From Cardinalis cardinalis (Eukaryota; Chordata; Aves; Passeriformes; Cardinalidae): a stretch of DNA of 64,000 bases. How positions within the stretch are numbered: the stretch's first letter is position 1; every line of letters starts with the position of its first letter. Below the pieces are notes generated by a model. That model was not told the origin of the DNA. It was given only the letters and a program-made list of their open reading frames with translations, and searched no databases. The stretch lies in contig JACDOX010000061.1 of NCBI GenBank assembly GCA_014549065.1, positions 784,508 to 848,507 on the forward strand. Reading direction: 5' to 3'. Positions 25,801-40,800 of this stretch are shown here, piece after piece. The translations under genes were made by a program, and so were the position numbers.

Positions 25801-28800
25801 TTACCAAGGGCAGTATTTTCACCACGCCTTTTTGGCCTGATGCTTTGTTCACACAGGGTGGAGGAGAAAGCCAAGTGATGACATCCCTGAGTGCATCAAG
25901 GTTCAAACATGTCAAACTTGCCACTGGGCACAAGGGAACAGGGAAGCCAACACCCAGAGGGATCTGTACTGAGATCCCCTCTGATGACATGCCAAAGCAC
26001 TGACACACAAGGCTCAGTGATCATGGAAAAGAAACTTTTCCAGTGAGTTATGGCCAGACAAGTCAGACTCTTCCTGCTCTGCACTTGCTGGGCTGAAGAT
26101 GTTGGCAGACAGATGAACTGTCACTGACACATGGACCATTCCCTGCCCATGAACATTCCAAAGGAGAAACACAATCTACTGCAACTCANCCCAAGCATCC
26201 AATGCCATGGGTGCAGAAGCTGCTGCAAAGGGCAGGGCCTTGCTGACCACACATTCAGTGGTAACCTCCCTGCAGTCAGGGATACCTGGGGCATCTGAAG
26301 CTGCAAAGAATGCTGGAGTATGTCTGGGCATATGAAGGGCAGATGGAAGNTCCTCAGAAGGAATCTGAGGATTTGCAAATAGAGTTTGTGTCTGTTGTAT
26401 CATGACTAATGGGAGAGTTTGAGACTTACTCTTCAGGACAGACCCCAGTGACCACTCTACATTCTTTCCAAAGTTTCTCTCTTTCATATTTTGGAACACT
26501 TTTCATTNTTCTCCCTTCTCTATTCTTGTCCAGTATTTTGCCTGTGGCATTCCTCTTCCCACCCCTCTGGCCAGCAATCCTAGCTTCCCACAGCTGCCCA
26601 GGCCAGGGCAAGTGGTGTGCAAACACTAGNTGCAAAGGGACAAGAACTTGTGTCAACACACTGAAATAAACCAAACAAAATTATTTTATAAGATTTATTG
26701 AATCCAAAGTCCAGCAGAAGCAGATGTACAAACTTTGCTTGTCCAGTGCTTGGGGAATGGGATGTGGAGGGTGGAGGCAGCAGCAGAGCCCAGAGTTGCT
26801 GCTGGACCACATTCCAGTTGGAGGCAGGAGGTGGTCCAGCTCCATGCATTGTGCTGAGCAGGCTGCTATTGCTCAGCCAGCTATGGGTCTTTGGCAGCAG
26901 CAGAGCATGAGGTCAGGGGAGGGGAAGGTATATTCAACAGAGGCTGAACAGATGGAATCTGGTGCACTGAGAAGTTGGAGGTTGGTTCTACACCATCCTG
27001 GGCTGAGCAGCCCCAGGCAGGGACAGGACAACCACAAACATGGGACAGGAGCCAGAACCACAGGAGAAGCAGAACCACCCTCTGTTGATGACTCCATCTT
27101 CCAGTGGATTGGCTCTGCAAGTGGATGTGCCTCTGGTGTACATCAGCCCAGAACAGTGAACACAGGCCTTTACCCCCAGCAAAGGGAAGGCNCAACAAGC
27201 TCTGGTGCTCCTACAGCCTCAGAAACCAAATGCCTGGGCTTGAGAAGTCTGTAAATACCTGGCCATGAGAAATCTGCTGCCCCAAGAAGCATCTGAGATG
27301 CTGGAGCATCTCAGCTGTCACTCAGTTTTACAGCTTTTGTGCCAAGCCCTATGAAGCTGCATACACATCACATGTTTTGGTGAGANCAGGCTGGTTGCTT
27401 TGCTTTCCTTTATTCAATCATGCTTTAGAATCAAATCAACTATTAGTGCTCCAACACATCCTTCTGTTCCCATNATGAGCCTACAAAAACAGCTGCTCAG
27501 TGGCCACAGCAACCTGTGTTACAGAGCTGGGGATGTGGGCACAGGGGAGGCACAGCCCTGGCACGAACAACTGTCTAGGTACAGTCACAACACCAACTGC
27601 AGGACAGGAATAGGAGCAGGGAACAGCGTGCTCAACACATTACAGCACCTCCCTGGCAGAACTTCAAGGGCCTGGATGTTTGCCCAGAACATGTCAAGGG
27701 TAAAGAAAAAAAAAAAAAAAGAGAGACCCTAAAACCCACTTACCCAGGGATATGAAGAAGCCCTAGCTAGAAACACCCCCACCCAGCTTCTATTTCTTCT
27801 ACAAGGTGGCAAAATGACTGAATGCAGTAGAAGACCAAACCTTGCACTACGGGACCAACACTTGTACAGAGAATAAAACCACCTTACCCCATGGAGCACA
27901 AACTTCCCTAAGCAGGGGCTGGATGGGTTCAGGTCCATAACCTTTGCAGTATCCCACTGAATCCTGTACAAGGCCATGGAGCAGGGCAGCACAGCACCAC
28001 ACACAGCCCAGCCAGGCACTGCTGCTCATGGCCTCCCTCCCACCCCAGGTCCCAGCAGATGAAGCAGAGCCAGCCTGGCCCCTGCACAGACACAGCAGAT
28101 GATGCTCATCAGAGAGTGCAGGACTCTTGGCAGGCCTGGCTGCAGCTTTTGCTCAGAAGCTAGTCCATGTTTTTTAATAAAGTACTTGCAACTGCAAAAG
28201 AGACAAAATTCAGTCCAAATCCTCACAGCAAGACTCATGTGTGGCAAGAATCCAAAGGAGAGGAAAAAAAGAAAAAAAAGGAATCACAACATCTCTCTCA
28301 TATTAACAGNGAGCAGGAAGAAAAGGACACAGTGACCCAAAAATCAGTATGACTCAAGAGTCTGAGAGATTGAGCAGAATGTGGGTGCTAACAAGCANTG
28401 CCTGATCCACCATGGAGACAACAAGCAGAGCAGCACTGTACAATTCAATTTTTCACAATATTGATCTGGCACGGTAATTTTTAGACCAGATCAGCAAGTC
28501 CTACCATTAACAATCACTCACTGCATGTTAACTAGCCTTCAAAAAAACATCAAACCAGAGTCTACACCATTATATAAAGTGGCACTACCCACTGACTCAT
28601 AAAGNAAAAAACAAAACCAGAAGGCTCTGGACAGCTGCAACACAGGCAATACCTTTNCAACAGGAAAGGTCTGTTCCACCAGCCCCAGAAATTTGTAAGG
28701 AGTCCATTTCACTATTACTTAGCATGCACCTCACCACAGAATACAGTAATCAAGATAAAAATCATCTCACTAAAGATGACAAGTCCTCCTAACTTACAAC

Positions 28801-31800
28801 CTTGATGGCTCCATCTTCTGCCAGAGTCAGAACACGATCTGGGTTTCCCTACACCAGAGAGGTCAAGATGTGCTCGAAGCCATTTACAGCCCTGTGGAGA
28901 CCACAGCACAGAACAGGCTGTTTCTGTATACAGAGGAAAAGCTCTCCAGCATGATCAGGTCACCACTGCTCTATTATATCCACCATATTCCCTGGCACAG
29001 CACAGTGGAGGGAGTGGGACACAGGGCAGGGGTACACAATAATGCAGGACAGGGATGGGGAAAAAAGAGTCACAGGAGGAGCATTTCCATTTATCTATTT
29101 AGTGGAAGGGGTAAGGAACAACAATCAAAAGCTTATCACGTATAAGCTTCAAATCTCATCATACTAAATAATTCACATGTTCATTTATGGGCCAACTTTT
29201 CAACCTTCAGCTGAGGGGCAAGAACACCTTTATAAAATATTAAGACACTTCCAGCAAAGTCTTGCAAGGTAATGGGCAAGAGTTANTCTACAGACACATC
29301 AAGGCAGGACAGTTTAGTGACTCAGCCAAAAGAAATGCTAGAGATCACTGCAGAATGCAGGGGGTTCATGTCCAGTTACCATTAAAAACAATCCCTAAAA
29401 TGGTATTTAATGAGCTAAGAAAATTACAAACAAAAACCCACTTATCTAAACACAAGACCTCATGGAGAGAGAAGCCTTCCAGAAGAAGCACACCTCATGA
29501 TGTTAAGAGGTTGCAACAAAGACTTCTAGATTCTAAACTGAGGTTTCTTAAGTACTTTCCATGTTAATCAAGGTGAAGCAACAGGGTTTTCTGAAGAGGA
29601 TCATATTTATCCATCAGTGGAAACAGCTGCTACCCAGCAGTTTGAGTTGTAGAGAACCTGAGCTCTGTGTTGATGCCACCTTTTATCTAAAATAATAGGT
29701 ACAGCCACATTAAAGAATTTGTTTTAATCTGAAAAACAAGCAGTTCTGTGATTACAACTTGTGTTGACAGCTAAACTGCCATCTCTAAAGTGCCAACCAA
29801 CTCTTAGCTGTCACTAAAATACCTGGATTTTCCATAATCTGGGCTACAGCTAGAGATGCAGCCTGTGGCACTGGTGAAGGCCAAACCTCAAACCCCACTG
29901 TGCAATGCCATCTCTGTCCTGCTTTCCCATGGCACACAAGCAGCACAGCCTGCTGGATGACAGAGAACCCAGGCAAAGGCTGCAGCACAGCCACATCACA
30001 CATCTCTGGGAACATGGTGCAGGAGGACAGAGCACAGAACCTCTGAAGAGGCCAGCCCAGCTCTGAAAGAGACACNGCACAGAAATCAGGGCATGGACAA
30101 GTGCAGGCCAGCACTAAGAATCACATACCCACACCGATGCCTGAGCACTTAAAGGCCAGTGGAAACACTTTCTTTGGTTATTTTCCAAGGCCAGGATTAT
30201 TGTCTTGAAACACTGATGGATGGTCTTGTTCAACTTTAATGGCAAAGCACTTTCCAAACTACTTCTGGGTGAGGCACAGCTCTGAGAGCTCAGCTGGAGC
30301 CTCAGTCTGCTCCTCCAGTCAAACCTGAAGGCTGGGTGCCCAAAGCCAGTCTAACTGAACAGACCAAAAAAAAAAAAGGAAAGAAACCCAACACTTCCCT
30401 AAAAACCCAATCAAATGGGCAGCAGTTCTTCTGGCTGCAGGCAGGACAATCATTACAATCAACATGAGCAAACACATGACCTGAAGTCAGTCAGAAAGGG
30501 AAAAAGGCAGGAACTTTTACTTTATACAATCCCAGTTTTCATATACATATCCATAAATAAAACATGGTATTAAATTTAACCTTAATTCAGAAGGTAATTC
30601 ATCCCAATTCTGTGGTTCAGGAGCTGGTTTAGTTACTCTGCAGCTCTGAACACACCTGACAGCACCAGGTCTGACCTCATCTGGGGACCAGATCCCTGTG
30701 GTGTCACCCCTCAGCACGTGGAAATGCCACATCTGTCCAAGCCCTGCCACAGCAGCTCAGCCATATCAGCCCTGAGCACAAGGCTCATCTTCCAAAACAC
30801 ACCCACCCCACCAAGCTGGGACAGCTCTGGCCATGATAAGCTCTGCAGGGCAACACCCCAAACACAGCAGCTGTGAGGAGGCAGCTTTGGTCAGACAGCC
30901 CATTAGTGAGTCCTGAAAGACTGAAGAATGGGCAAGAAAGAACTTCCAGTTCTTCTAAGGGACNAAGGTGGGATGTGAATGAATGCACAGGGCACACAAC
31001 AAATCTGTTTCAGTATTCAAGCTGGAATTTTCATACAAGTTCAGGTGAATTCAGCACATAAACTGAAAAAATGATTGAAAACAGAGAAAGCTGCCATGGG
31101 ATGAGAAGACAACTGAGCAGTTCAGTGAACTGAGCTGAAGTTGATGGGTAGTGGACAAGTCAACCATGAACAACAAAGACTCTCAAGACACAAAGAATTA
31201 TTTTTTTAAATAAAGATCATATAATTTTAATAATTCTAAAATTTCAAATTTTAAAGATTTTGTGGTTTTAAATTTTAATTTTAAAAGGTGTTCAGCTGTT
31301 TGCAGAGAGTAGAAGCAGGAAAAGATGAGAGTGAGTTAAGCAATCCCAGAGGAACTCAGATTTAAAATATACACAGAATACATGTACACACAGAATTTAG
31401 AGTGAAGATGAAGAAAGAAAATTTAATGAGTTGTGTATACCCAGGATAAACAAAAATTAAATGCTCCTCAGATTACTTTCCTATGATGACATTTTAAATA
31501 CACTGAAAACAAGATTGATTCCATATGGGGAAACAAGAAACCTTAACACTAAAAACATGTGAAAGCTCAAGTTCAAAGGAAATCCTTCTGTTTCATTACA
31601 AGAAAACCAAATTTCTTATTAATTTCTTTAGTATGACCTTAATTTTGACTTAAANTTAAAAAAAAGAAATAAAAGCTATTTTGAAAATAGCAGATGGTGC
31701 AGTACAGTAGGAGCAGATTCAAGAAAGAAACAACCAGCTTAAACCAGTCTCAGGACACTTCCTCCCATATGAGATTTTTAAATTTTTTTTTTAAATGGGG

Positions 31801-34800
31801 CTGGGTAGATTTTATTGCTTAGCTTTGTGTTTTGGACTGAACTCTTATTAGAGGCTGGAGTGCACTAACTGTGATTCTGGAGTGCATCTTTCAGTTTAGT
31901 TTAGAAGAAACAGGGTAGCACAACCAAAGACGTAAATAAAACCACAGGCAGTGGTGACAGCCAGGAGATNCACTCACATAAACAGACGCCTTCCAAAATA
32001 AGAGAGTCAGGTAAGTAAATCCAAAAGGCTCTGACTTACAAAGGCCAGAAATCTCCAAGCTGCTGTAACATGTATCTTTTCTTGGCAGTGTATGTTTTTT
32101 ATCCACCATTGCTCTATGCACAATCATCTTCATCCACNCACATGAGCTCTCGTGTGCTGAGGAATTTTTCTGTAAATCCATTCTGCACAAATGGATTCAA
32201 TAATTCCAGAGCTGACCCATCACACTGACCCACTTTGCTCTCTCTTCTTCCACTGTGCAGTGCTAAAATTTGCCATTTCTAAACACACTGATGACTCTTA
32301 GGAGATACAAATTATGCTTTCAGGTAAAAAGCAGTTAAGTCAGCAAAAGGCTACCCAAGTGAAGTTTCAGGAGTTCTCAGCCTAAATAAAAATTCAGGGA
32401 GACAAGTCAGCCAAGTTAGCTTCAGTCCATTATGCCTGGAAAGATTGAAAAAAAATTATAAAAATGTCTCCATGATCAGGAAAACTGCTAACTGGGGGGA
32501 AATTTAATTGAGGTTTTCAACATATATCTCTATCAAAAACAATCTCTGACCACTGTTAACCACATGATTCAGGAGAATAAAGTTTCCCAAAGGAGCTGTT
32601 TCAATCTGCATTGCCTGTGATGAACCAGGCAAGTGGACAGACCCAAGTTAATAACAAGCCCAGAATGAAGCAGTGCCCCCCACCCATTATTATTAACCCA
32701 ATTAGGTGACCCATTCCACATGCAGCCCCACAAACTGGTTTGATAGGATAAATTACAGGGTACCAGAGGCACAAGCAATTTTGTGGACAGGAACTGGCAC
32801 AGCCAGCTGAATGTGGAACCAACACCTGTCCAAGGCTTTGCTGTGACACCCTGTGGAAATCCCACATGCCTTTTTGGACAACTGNTTTTAAGGACAGTTC
32901 TGAAAGAGCTCTGCAGCAGGACAAACACCNTAAGGTACCAAAAGCCAGAGCTTCATCAGCTGCATAAATAAATAAATAAACTTAACAGAAATGACTTCTG
33001 AAGACAGAAAATCAAGCAGTGTGTCCAAGTTGCTGAAGCAGCCAAGAGGCTCTGAGAGCAGACTGATTCACTGCTTGTTTGCCCCATACTGCCCATCTAT
33101 TTAACCCCANACTTGAGGGCTTTTGCTGATTGCTCTGGAAGACAAAAGCCTTCTTTCCTCAGGTAACCATGCAGCTTCTTCCCCTCCTGTTTCTGCTGAA
33201 GCCATAAGAATTGTGAAAGCTTGGCAAGGATTTTCCTTTGCCCTTGTTTGCAAGATGGGATAAGAGCCACTTCCTGAACTTGCTCTGAATTTTAATGCTT
33301 TCTTTTACTATAAAAAGTAAGATACTGGTGCTTGTGATACATCCAGTGATTAAACATTCAGAAAACATCTACAAAAGTTGTCATAAATCAAGAAAACCTG
33401 ACAAACAGGGAAGGGTAAAGAGCCAGGGGTATATGATTTGGAGAGAAGACGACAAAGCAGGGATAGAGGTTTTCATGNATAGAGCTACAGAGAGGAAAGA
33501 AATTAATTATTTTCCACCTCCACGTGATCCAAGAATAGATTCAGACTACATGGGATATTCAGCTTTGTCATCAGGAAAGCTTTCCAACACAAGGACAGTG
33601 TTGGAAGAAGTTGCCAGAAAAATAATGAAAGACTGGTTTAGACACACACCTGTCAGGCAGGACTAATGCTAATTGAACTCACTTCAGATCAGATGATTTG
33701 GTGAGGTCTCAGCTTCTATAATTACTGCATTTAGCAGTGGCACTGAGTCCTTCAGCACAGGTCCTTTGTTTGTCAGTGGAGTCAAAGAAAGTGACANGCC
33801 AAAGCACAAACTGAAAACTTCCTTAAACACATTTGAAGTAGAAAGATTCCATAGAACTCACAGAAAACCAAAGAAACAAAGAAACAAAACAAATCCTCCA
33901 AACAAACAACAACAAAAACCCAACAACAAAAAAACCCCACACCAACTCCAAACCAAAGCTGGCTAGAAGGAAAATCTGGAAGACTTTAGCAGAACTTCCC
34001 ACTTGTAGCAGCATTACCTTAAAGAGTTACATGAGGCTGCCAGATCCTTGTGGAATTGAGGTTTGAAAATCTAAANACACAGCCTCTGCAGAAACCCATC
34101 CCCAACTCTGATGAGGAATATCTTCCCATGAGAATTTTACCTGTGCAGGACCAGGAGTTGGACTCAGTGATCCCTGTGAATCCCTTCTAATGTGGGACAT
34201 TCTCTGATTTTATGATGCAACACCTACCCAGCCTCCNTTCTCTGGTTGCTCCCAGAGAGGAGCACACCAGCATGAAAAACCCCTGGGAACATCCCTAAGG
34301 AAGAAACAAGGAACTTTTTCCTATCAAAGAAAGGAACAGGAGGACAGGGTCCTCAACAGTCTTGCTCCCCCTGCTTCCATCTCCTCTGACAGCATGTAAG
34401 ATAAGCTGAGAAGAAATAAAGTCCTACCTACAAATGTCAACAGAAACATATCAGCAAGAAAATTCAAAGGAAAGGATCTCCAAACAAAGCTAAAATGGAA
34501 AGCCCAGTCCACACATCGGTTTATGGAGGATGAAGGATGGCTTTCACAGAGGAGGAAAGCAGGGGGAATTCTTCATTCCCAGGGCTCATTTCTATTTTAT
34601 CTTTATGTACAGATAAATGGGTCACTCACAAGGATCTTTTGCTGAACAAAAGACTCGGGACACCTGGACAAAATGTTTCTGGTTTTGGTGACCTGACTCA
34701 CAGCACTACAGACCCAGAAACCAAACCCCAACAGGGAGAAGGTTTCTGTACACCAAATTCTCCTGATTTATCTGGCTACACACTAATTCAAGTCTATAAA

Positions 34801-37800
34801 ATATTTTTGAGTTTGAAACCTTGTTCTTTTAACAGAGAGTTTAGAGCAGACAGATAGTGAATAAGCCAAGCAGTATCTTTTTGTTTAAAAAGCAAGCTGA
34901 AAAAATTAACAACNTTTCTGAAAACCAAAGAATGGTGAGTGAAAGCTGGCACTCCCTGCAGCATGTACAATGCTGCACAGCAGGGCAGGTCATTCATTAA
35001 CCAGAGGGTGTTTAAAGTCTCTAAAAGTGATTGGTCAGCTCCTATCTGTGCTGTTTGAGAAACTGAAGCAGGGTATGCCTAAGGGGGTGGTTTCACAACA
35101 TCTTAGGCTGAATTAAGAACTTGCTGCTACCTTAGAGATTCATCCCTCCTTCCCTCTCTGCCTGGCTCTATGTTCCTGCTGGCTGCTCTCAAAGAGCTCA
35201 AACAAATGAAATGCTATTTCTCAACAGCATGAAGACTGGAACTAATGCAGAACATCACATGCAGGAGGGATTCATTCCCAGTGTGCAATCTCACCCATAT
35301 TAAGGACAGGACACTTATCATCATCTCATTTTATGAAGGTTTGGTGAAACCTGTAGCAAACCATCAACACATTTTCAGCAGGGCTCAGGAAAACTTACTG
35401 GACTGAGGCCTAAATAACAACAACAACGATAATAATAATTTTTAATAATAATAATTTAATAATAATAATTTTAAAAAAGGACACTGCTCTGTTACATGCA
35501 GAATGCACAAGTAAGAGCACTGCTCCANGGTTCCTGAAGGAACCAGCCCACCAGGTTCCTGCCTGGCCTGGAAGCTGGCCTGGCCAAGGTGACAACTGCC
35601 CGAGCCACAGGCTTGCACCAGGGAAGAAGAGTGGCTGTGCAGTNGGGTGGAGAGGAGGGAAGGGTCAGGTTTCTCTCCTTTGATGACATGGAGTTAGATC
35701 AGTTCAGCTGCAACATGTAATTTCATCCTCAAATACCAAAATGCTGAGCACACATGAAAAAAACTGAATGTGGGGAAAGAAGTGAGCAGACATTTCATTA
35801 AAAGCCACTGCTTTAAAGCAGAATGCTTGTTAGTAAATGTTCTAAATGTCTTTAATTTTTTTTTTTAATCAAGATATGTCAGGGTCACAAAAGTTGGTAG
35901 CTAATAATAATCCCACAATTATTTCAGACCTGCTGACTGAATTTCAAAGCACAGCACAAAGAAACCCTGAGTGGAACATGGACAGGGAACTCTCCAATTA
36001 AAAGCAACCTCTATTCTCAATGCAGACAGGGGTAGTTAAGGGAACTCAGTTCATGTGCCTCCAATCACATTTGTAATCTTCAGAGAAAGCTCAGCACTAC
36101 CCCCACCAGCACCCAGCTGGGTTTAAGCCAAAATAAATCTGACAATAAAGCACAAATGCCCTGACTTGGAACTGGATATGGCCAAAGTGTTTGTCCTTGN
36201 GGAGGGAAAAGGAGTTTGAGACAGAATCCAGCAGAAAGATTGTTCTTTGAATTAGGACTCCCAGGGTGCCACCAAGTGAAACTGGGAACAAGAAAGGGAC
36301 CAACTTTGGCTCCTGTACCAGGCTCTGGGCTCCCAACCACCACTTGCAGTGGTTACACACTTCCCTGGCAGCACACTGAGTGAAAATCGATCTGGTAAAG
36401 CAGAAGTGACTTAGAAAGGGTCTAAGGAGAGAAACCTGGCAGGGTTTCAGGTCACAAAAAGTTAAAATTACACTCTGACACAAAGCCAAGTCAAGACTCC
36501 AAAGTCTGTCACTTTGTGAGCTCTCACTTNCTCTGTGCTGTGAAGGACCTGATAACAGTTAAGTCTGGAAATGTTTCTCACTACAGTTACTTGAATAATA
36601 TACTTAAAAAAAAAATATATATATATATATAACCACACTTATTGTCCAAAAGCCAGGAAGATAATTACTGAGCTGTAATACAGAGCCATGCAGTTAATCT
36701 TACACAGATGATGAGAGAGAGACCTAACTATGACCACAGAATGACTCTTGGCAGCATAATCTGCATGTGATCAAACAAACAACAGGTTCATAGGATCAAA
36801 TTAGTGCTTATTTAGCAATGAATTGTACAATCTCAAGTCTCAAGTTCACTTTATGCTTTATTTCACTGAGAGAAAAGAATTCCATGCTCATCACATGCAC
36901 TCTAGAAATGACAGTGGTGTCCAGGCACTTTGACTGCCAAAAATGCTGCCTATGTAACTCCTGGGNTTTNAAGTCATTTATCAGAAGTGGTTTGNGTAAG
37001 TTTTAGTCACCAAAGGGGGAAAAAAAAAGAAAGAGAAGGAACAACACTGGCTTTTCAGTTTCAGGACAGCACACCTGAGACATTCAGCACACACCATCTC
37101 AGGTTAGTACTGAACCCTGGATGTACCTGTGCTATAACCCCAGGGGAATCCTAAATACAGCATAATCCAACNAACCATCTGCAAGGCCAGGCCTACAAAA
37201 CATTCCCCCCATCTTTCCATCACACAAACCACAGAGCCATGAACAGAACAGGCTCCANTAACCACCAAACAACCCCTTGTCCAAGAACTTCAACCCTGGA
37301 AGGAGATGATGGGACTCAATTCCTGCTTTGCCTTGTACATGACACACAGCCCACCTGGATCAGGGCTGGGGGGAGAGAAAGGGCAGAGAGAGTAGGAATG
37401 ACTGGTCCAGTTGTCATAGCAATTACTGACAAATACAGACTGAAGTAAGATGCAAATTCTTTGAAGCACAGGTGTCCCTCAAAGCATTCTCCCCAAGACA
37501 GGGATATTCCCAAAACATTTCCCTTTCCAGACACCAAGATCCATAAATGCTGAACACAGATTTCATCTTTAAAACAACTTCACCAGAAGCCACACCCAGG
37601 GCCAAGAATGTCCCCACCACTGACCAGCTGTCATTCACTTTGCCATCTGAGAACGTTTATTTTCTACCAAATACAAACTTTCAATTTCAAGTCCAGTTGA
37701 AAGAATTTCTGGCATAGAAGTCAGTACATCAACATATATCTAGAAATTGTTATTTTATTCAATAAATTGAATATTGTCAAAGAAGAACTACCAATTATTT

Positions 37801-40800
37801 ATTTCTAAAAAGAAGCCACTCGACCAACTTAGCAGCAAACCTAAAAACACACATTTCAAACAAAAGAAGCAACAATGTTAACTGGAAATACCACTCTATC
37901 ATATTTTTGTAGTCTTTCAGNGGGAAGAAGAAAAGAATAAAGACAATACAACAGGCCAATTATCCTGTCATTTTCAGATTCTTTCATGTAAATTTGTCAA
38001 GTGGAGTACAAAGATTAAATGCAAAATTATTTTCCTACTTACTTTTCAGACACAAAGAATGGTTTGCCTGTCTGAAAGCTCCTCATCTTGCCCATTACCC
38101 ATTAGTTTAATTTCTATTATCTGCTAAAATCATCATGGCTGCATTGACAACACCAGTAACTCAATTTAAGATAACACTCAATGGTTTGAAGCTTCCAGAT
38201 ATAAGGCAATTATAGTAATGCAATTTTATTAATAGAAACACACATTCACTAACACATATANATAAAGAAAAATCTTTATTTCAAACGAACATTTAACACA
38301 GATTGTAGGTCAAAACAAACCTTAACAGTGACTTACCNGGAAGCCTGTTCATGTTGACTCCTTGAGCAGAAAGTCCAATTCCCATGTACCTTCAAAAAAA
38401 CCAAACAAAANATCAGTCAACACAAGATTCCCTGCAGCAGAAATACAGCACTAAAATAAACCCAATCCACACAAAAATGACAAAATTACTAAAGATTTTC
38501 CATTACTTATGTATTTTATTGAATCCAAGATAAAACATCAATCTCCTCTGACAGGTTTTCAATGTACAACTACAGCTACTCTTTAGCTCTTAACTGGTAG
38601 GAAAAGCATTGAAAAAAAACCAGCAGTTTAATTCCCAATTTGGTATTTGTGAGGTATTTTTACTCATATATCAGAAAAAGCTATTTATATAGGTGATTAA
38701 TATGACAATAAAAAACAACTAAGTGCAGATATAGTACATGAGGACAGATGTCTGTCCAGCCTGATGTACTGCCTCCAAAAACAGCTGACAGTGGATGCAC
38801 AGGACAGAGCACTCAGTTGTACTTTCCAAGAACACTTTTTCATTGTTCAGCATATATTTCACACAATCTCACTTTCTGAACCATTGTAAACTCTTTGAAA
38901 AGGCAACACCCCACAGCTCTCCCATTCAATTCCTGTCCAACCTATTTTTTATTTTAAAATTGGAAGANAGAAGAAAAGCATTCCCCTGACCACTTTCTCA
39001 AGGATTCTGAAGTCCTGATTCACACCCCCCCAAAAGGTCTCTTCTCAAGGCTGGTTAATCAGACTCTGCTCAGCTGTTCTCATGGAAGCTCATCTCCACC
39101 TCAGTGCTCCTGCTACACTTCCAGTTCTGTAACTCCTTTGGGAAGCAGGGAATAACCAGAGCCACCAGCACCACACAACACAAGCCCAAGGGGATTATTA
39201 CAGATAACAGCATAACAATGTTCTCTTCTTTGGTTTCTATTCCTCCTCCTCCTAATCTCTATTATTCCATTTATGTTCTGACTGCAGATGAGAACTGAAC
39301 CCACTTTTCCATGAAGTGGGACACAGCTTGACCNTGTACTCTAAGTGGCAGCTCAGAGGCCATTTTTTGTATAAAGTCTGGATTGTTTATTCCACTCTCA
39401 TTAAAATCATTGTGCACCTATCCAGCAGGACAGTAAGGCAAATCCAGCCTTCACAGTCTCCTCTTCCTTACTGCAATACTTATGCACATTCCCATTTTGT
39501 GTCTTCTGNTTCTGTTAATTTGCATGGTCTGTAATTTTTTTTTGTTGTCAAACAACATTGTTGCTGTATTAACTCTTTCACTTCAGAATGATAATCATTT
39601 AAAAGCAAAAGAGTGGCACTTGCAAGCCTCTAAACATTCCTATGCTTTCAGAGCTCTTCATAAGAAGTTCTCCTGAGACTCCAGCTTGCTTCTCAACTCT
39701 GACGTGTTGGGAAGGAAAAATATCCCTTTAAAATTTCAGACCTTTAGCCAGATGTCCCTCAACTAATTTTGTCAACCTTATTGTGTTTTTCAGGCTTAAA
39801 ACTTGTTCTTTCAATTTTTCTCATTGAATAAAATTTAAGCTCTTGGGGTGTGTCTCTCTATTGCCTCTCATCCCTGTGTCTAATTTTGTCAGCAGTTTTG
39901 ATCAGCTGTCTGATCCTCCAATAAAATGTCTTCTTAAACAGTCTCTGTACCATCTCAAAAAATTTAGCCTTCTGATTTTATTAGCTATTCTTAAACAAGC
40001 TTCTTTAATTTGTAAGGTTTGCCTTCTGGCTTTTTGCTGTTGGGTGATGGGTTTTTTGGATGAATACTAAAGTGGCAGGGTCTGGGGGCCTTTTATAGCA
40101 CTTCTCAGAGGATACCAAAGATGAATGATTATGGNCAGTGCTGCAGAGCAACTTCTAAGCACACCTTTGCTGTAAACATTTTCTGCACTGCTCAGAGCAC
40201 GAGTCAGAAGTTACATCCCCATGAGCTCCCTGACTCACAAGAGCCTCTCCACAGCAGGCATTTATGGCATCTAAAAATTCAGCCTCCCAGTGTCATCTGA
40301 CATACATGCATCTTTAATAAACTGAATTTGGAGATATTTTTACAGCCTTCCAGGCANAATATGGAAGACTTTTTCCTCTATCTGCAGGGACTACTCCAGC
40401 TCTTCCTTGCCACCTTCTTAGTGCACTAGCACACAAGAGAGTTCTTATTCAATTTCTGTGTTTCTACTGAGTCTGCAGTCTTCTGCTGCTACAGAGATTT
40501 CCTTACTACATGGTGGGGTTTGCCATGTGTTTTTTCCAACTATGTGTGCAAGCAGCCAGGATCCAGGCCACAGCTACAACTGCCCTCAGCTCTATGAGAG
40601 CAGTGACAACCTCAGTGCCACCTCTGCCAACTTCTGAAGCCTGAGGGGAGCTGTGATTCAAAATACCCAATTGCTCCAACTCAGTGTAAAAACACCCTCT
40701 AAGCCTGAAGCAATAACACCAGAGAGCTCATCCTGACACTGGCAGGTCTGAAACACTTAGCAAAGACCATTCTGCTTCCTGGCAGAACCATCCCCACCAA

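Larger units (their letters stand above)
20483..38336 (-). other. RANBP10 intron 3 (about 18 kb, the largest)
   Basis: The intron is about 17,854 nt. It contains a GGAT/ATGG tetranucleotide array (25703-25774), a degenerate CR1-like stretch (about 23820-24040), a CR1 tail (34140-34230), an A/C-rich low-complexity stretch (33865-33950), an AAT/AAC-rich patch (35411-35476) and a short TA repeat (36614-36632). A 140-codon open frame at 20694-21116 on the sense strand resembles no known protein. No other gene is recognised. Confidence 0.75.

Noticed and set aside
25550..26008. MDGW-repeat and SIHP-repeat open frames
   Set aside because: They are translations of the (ATGG)n microsatellite on both strands.
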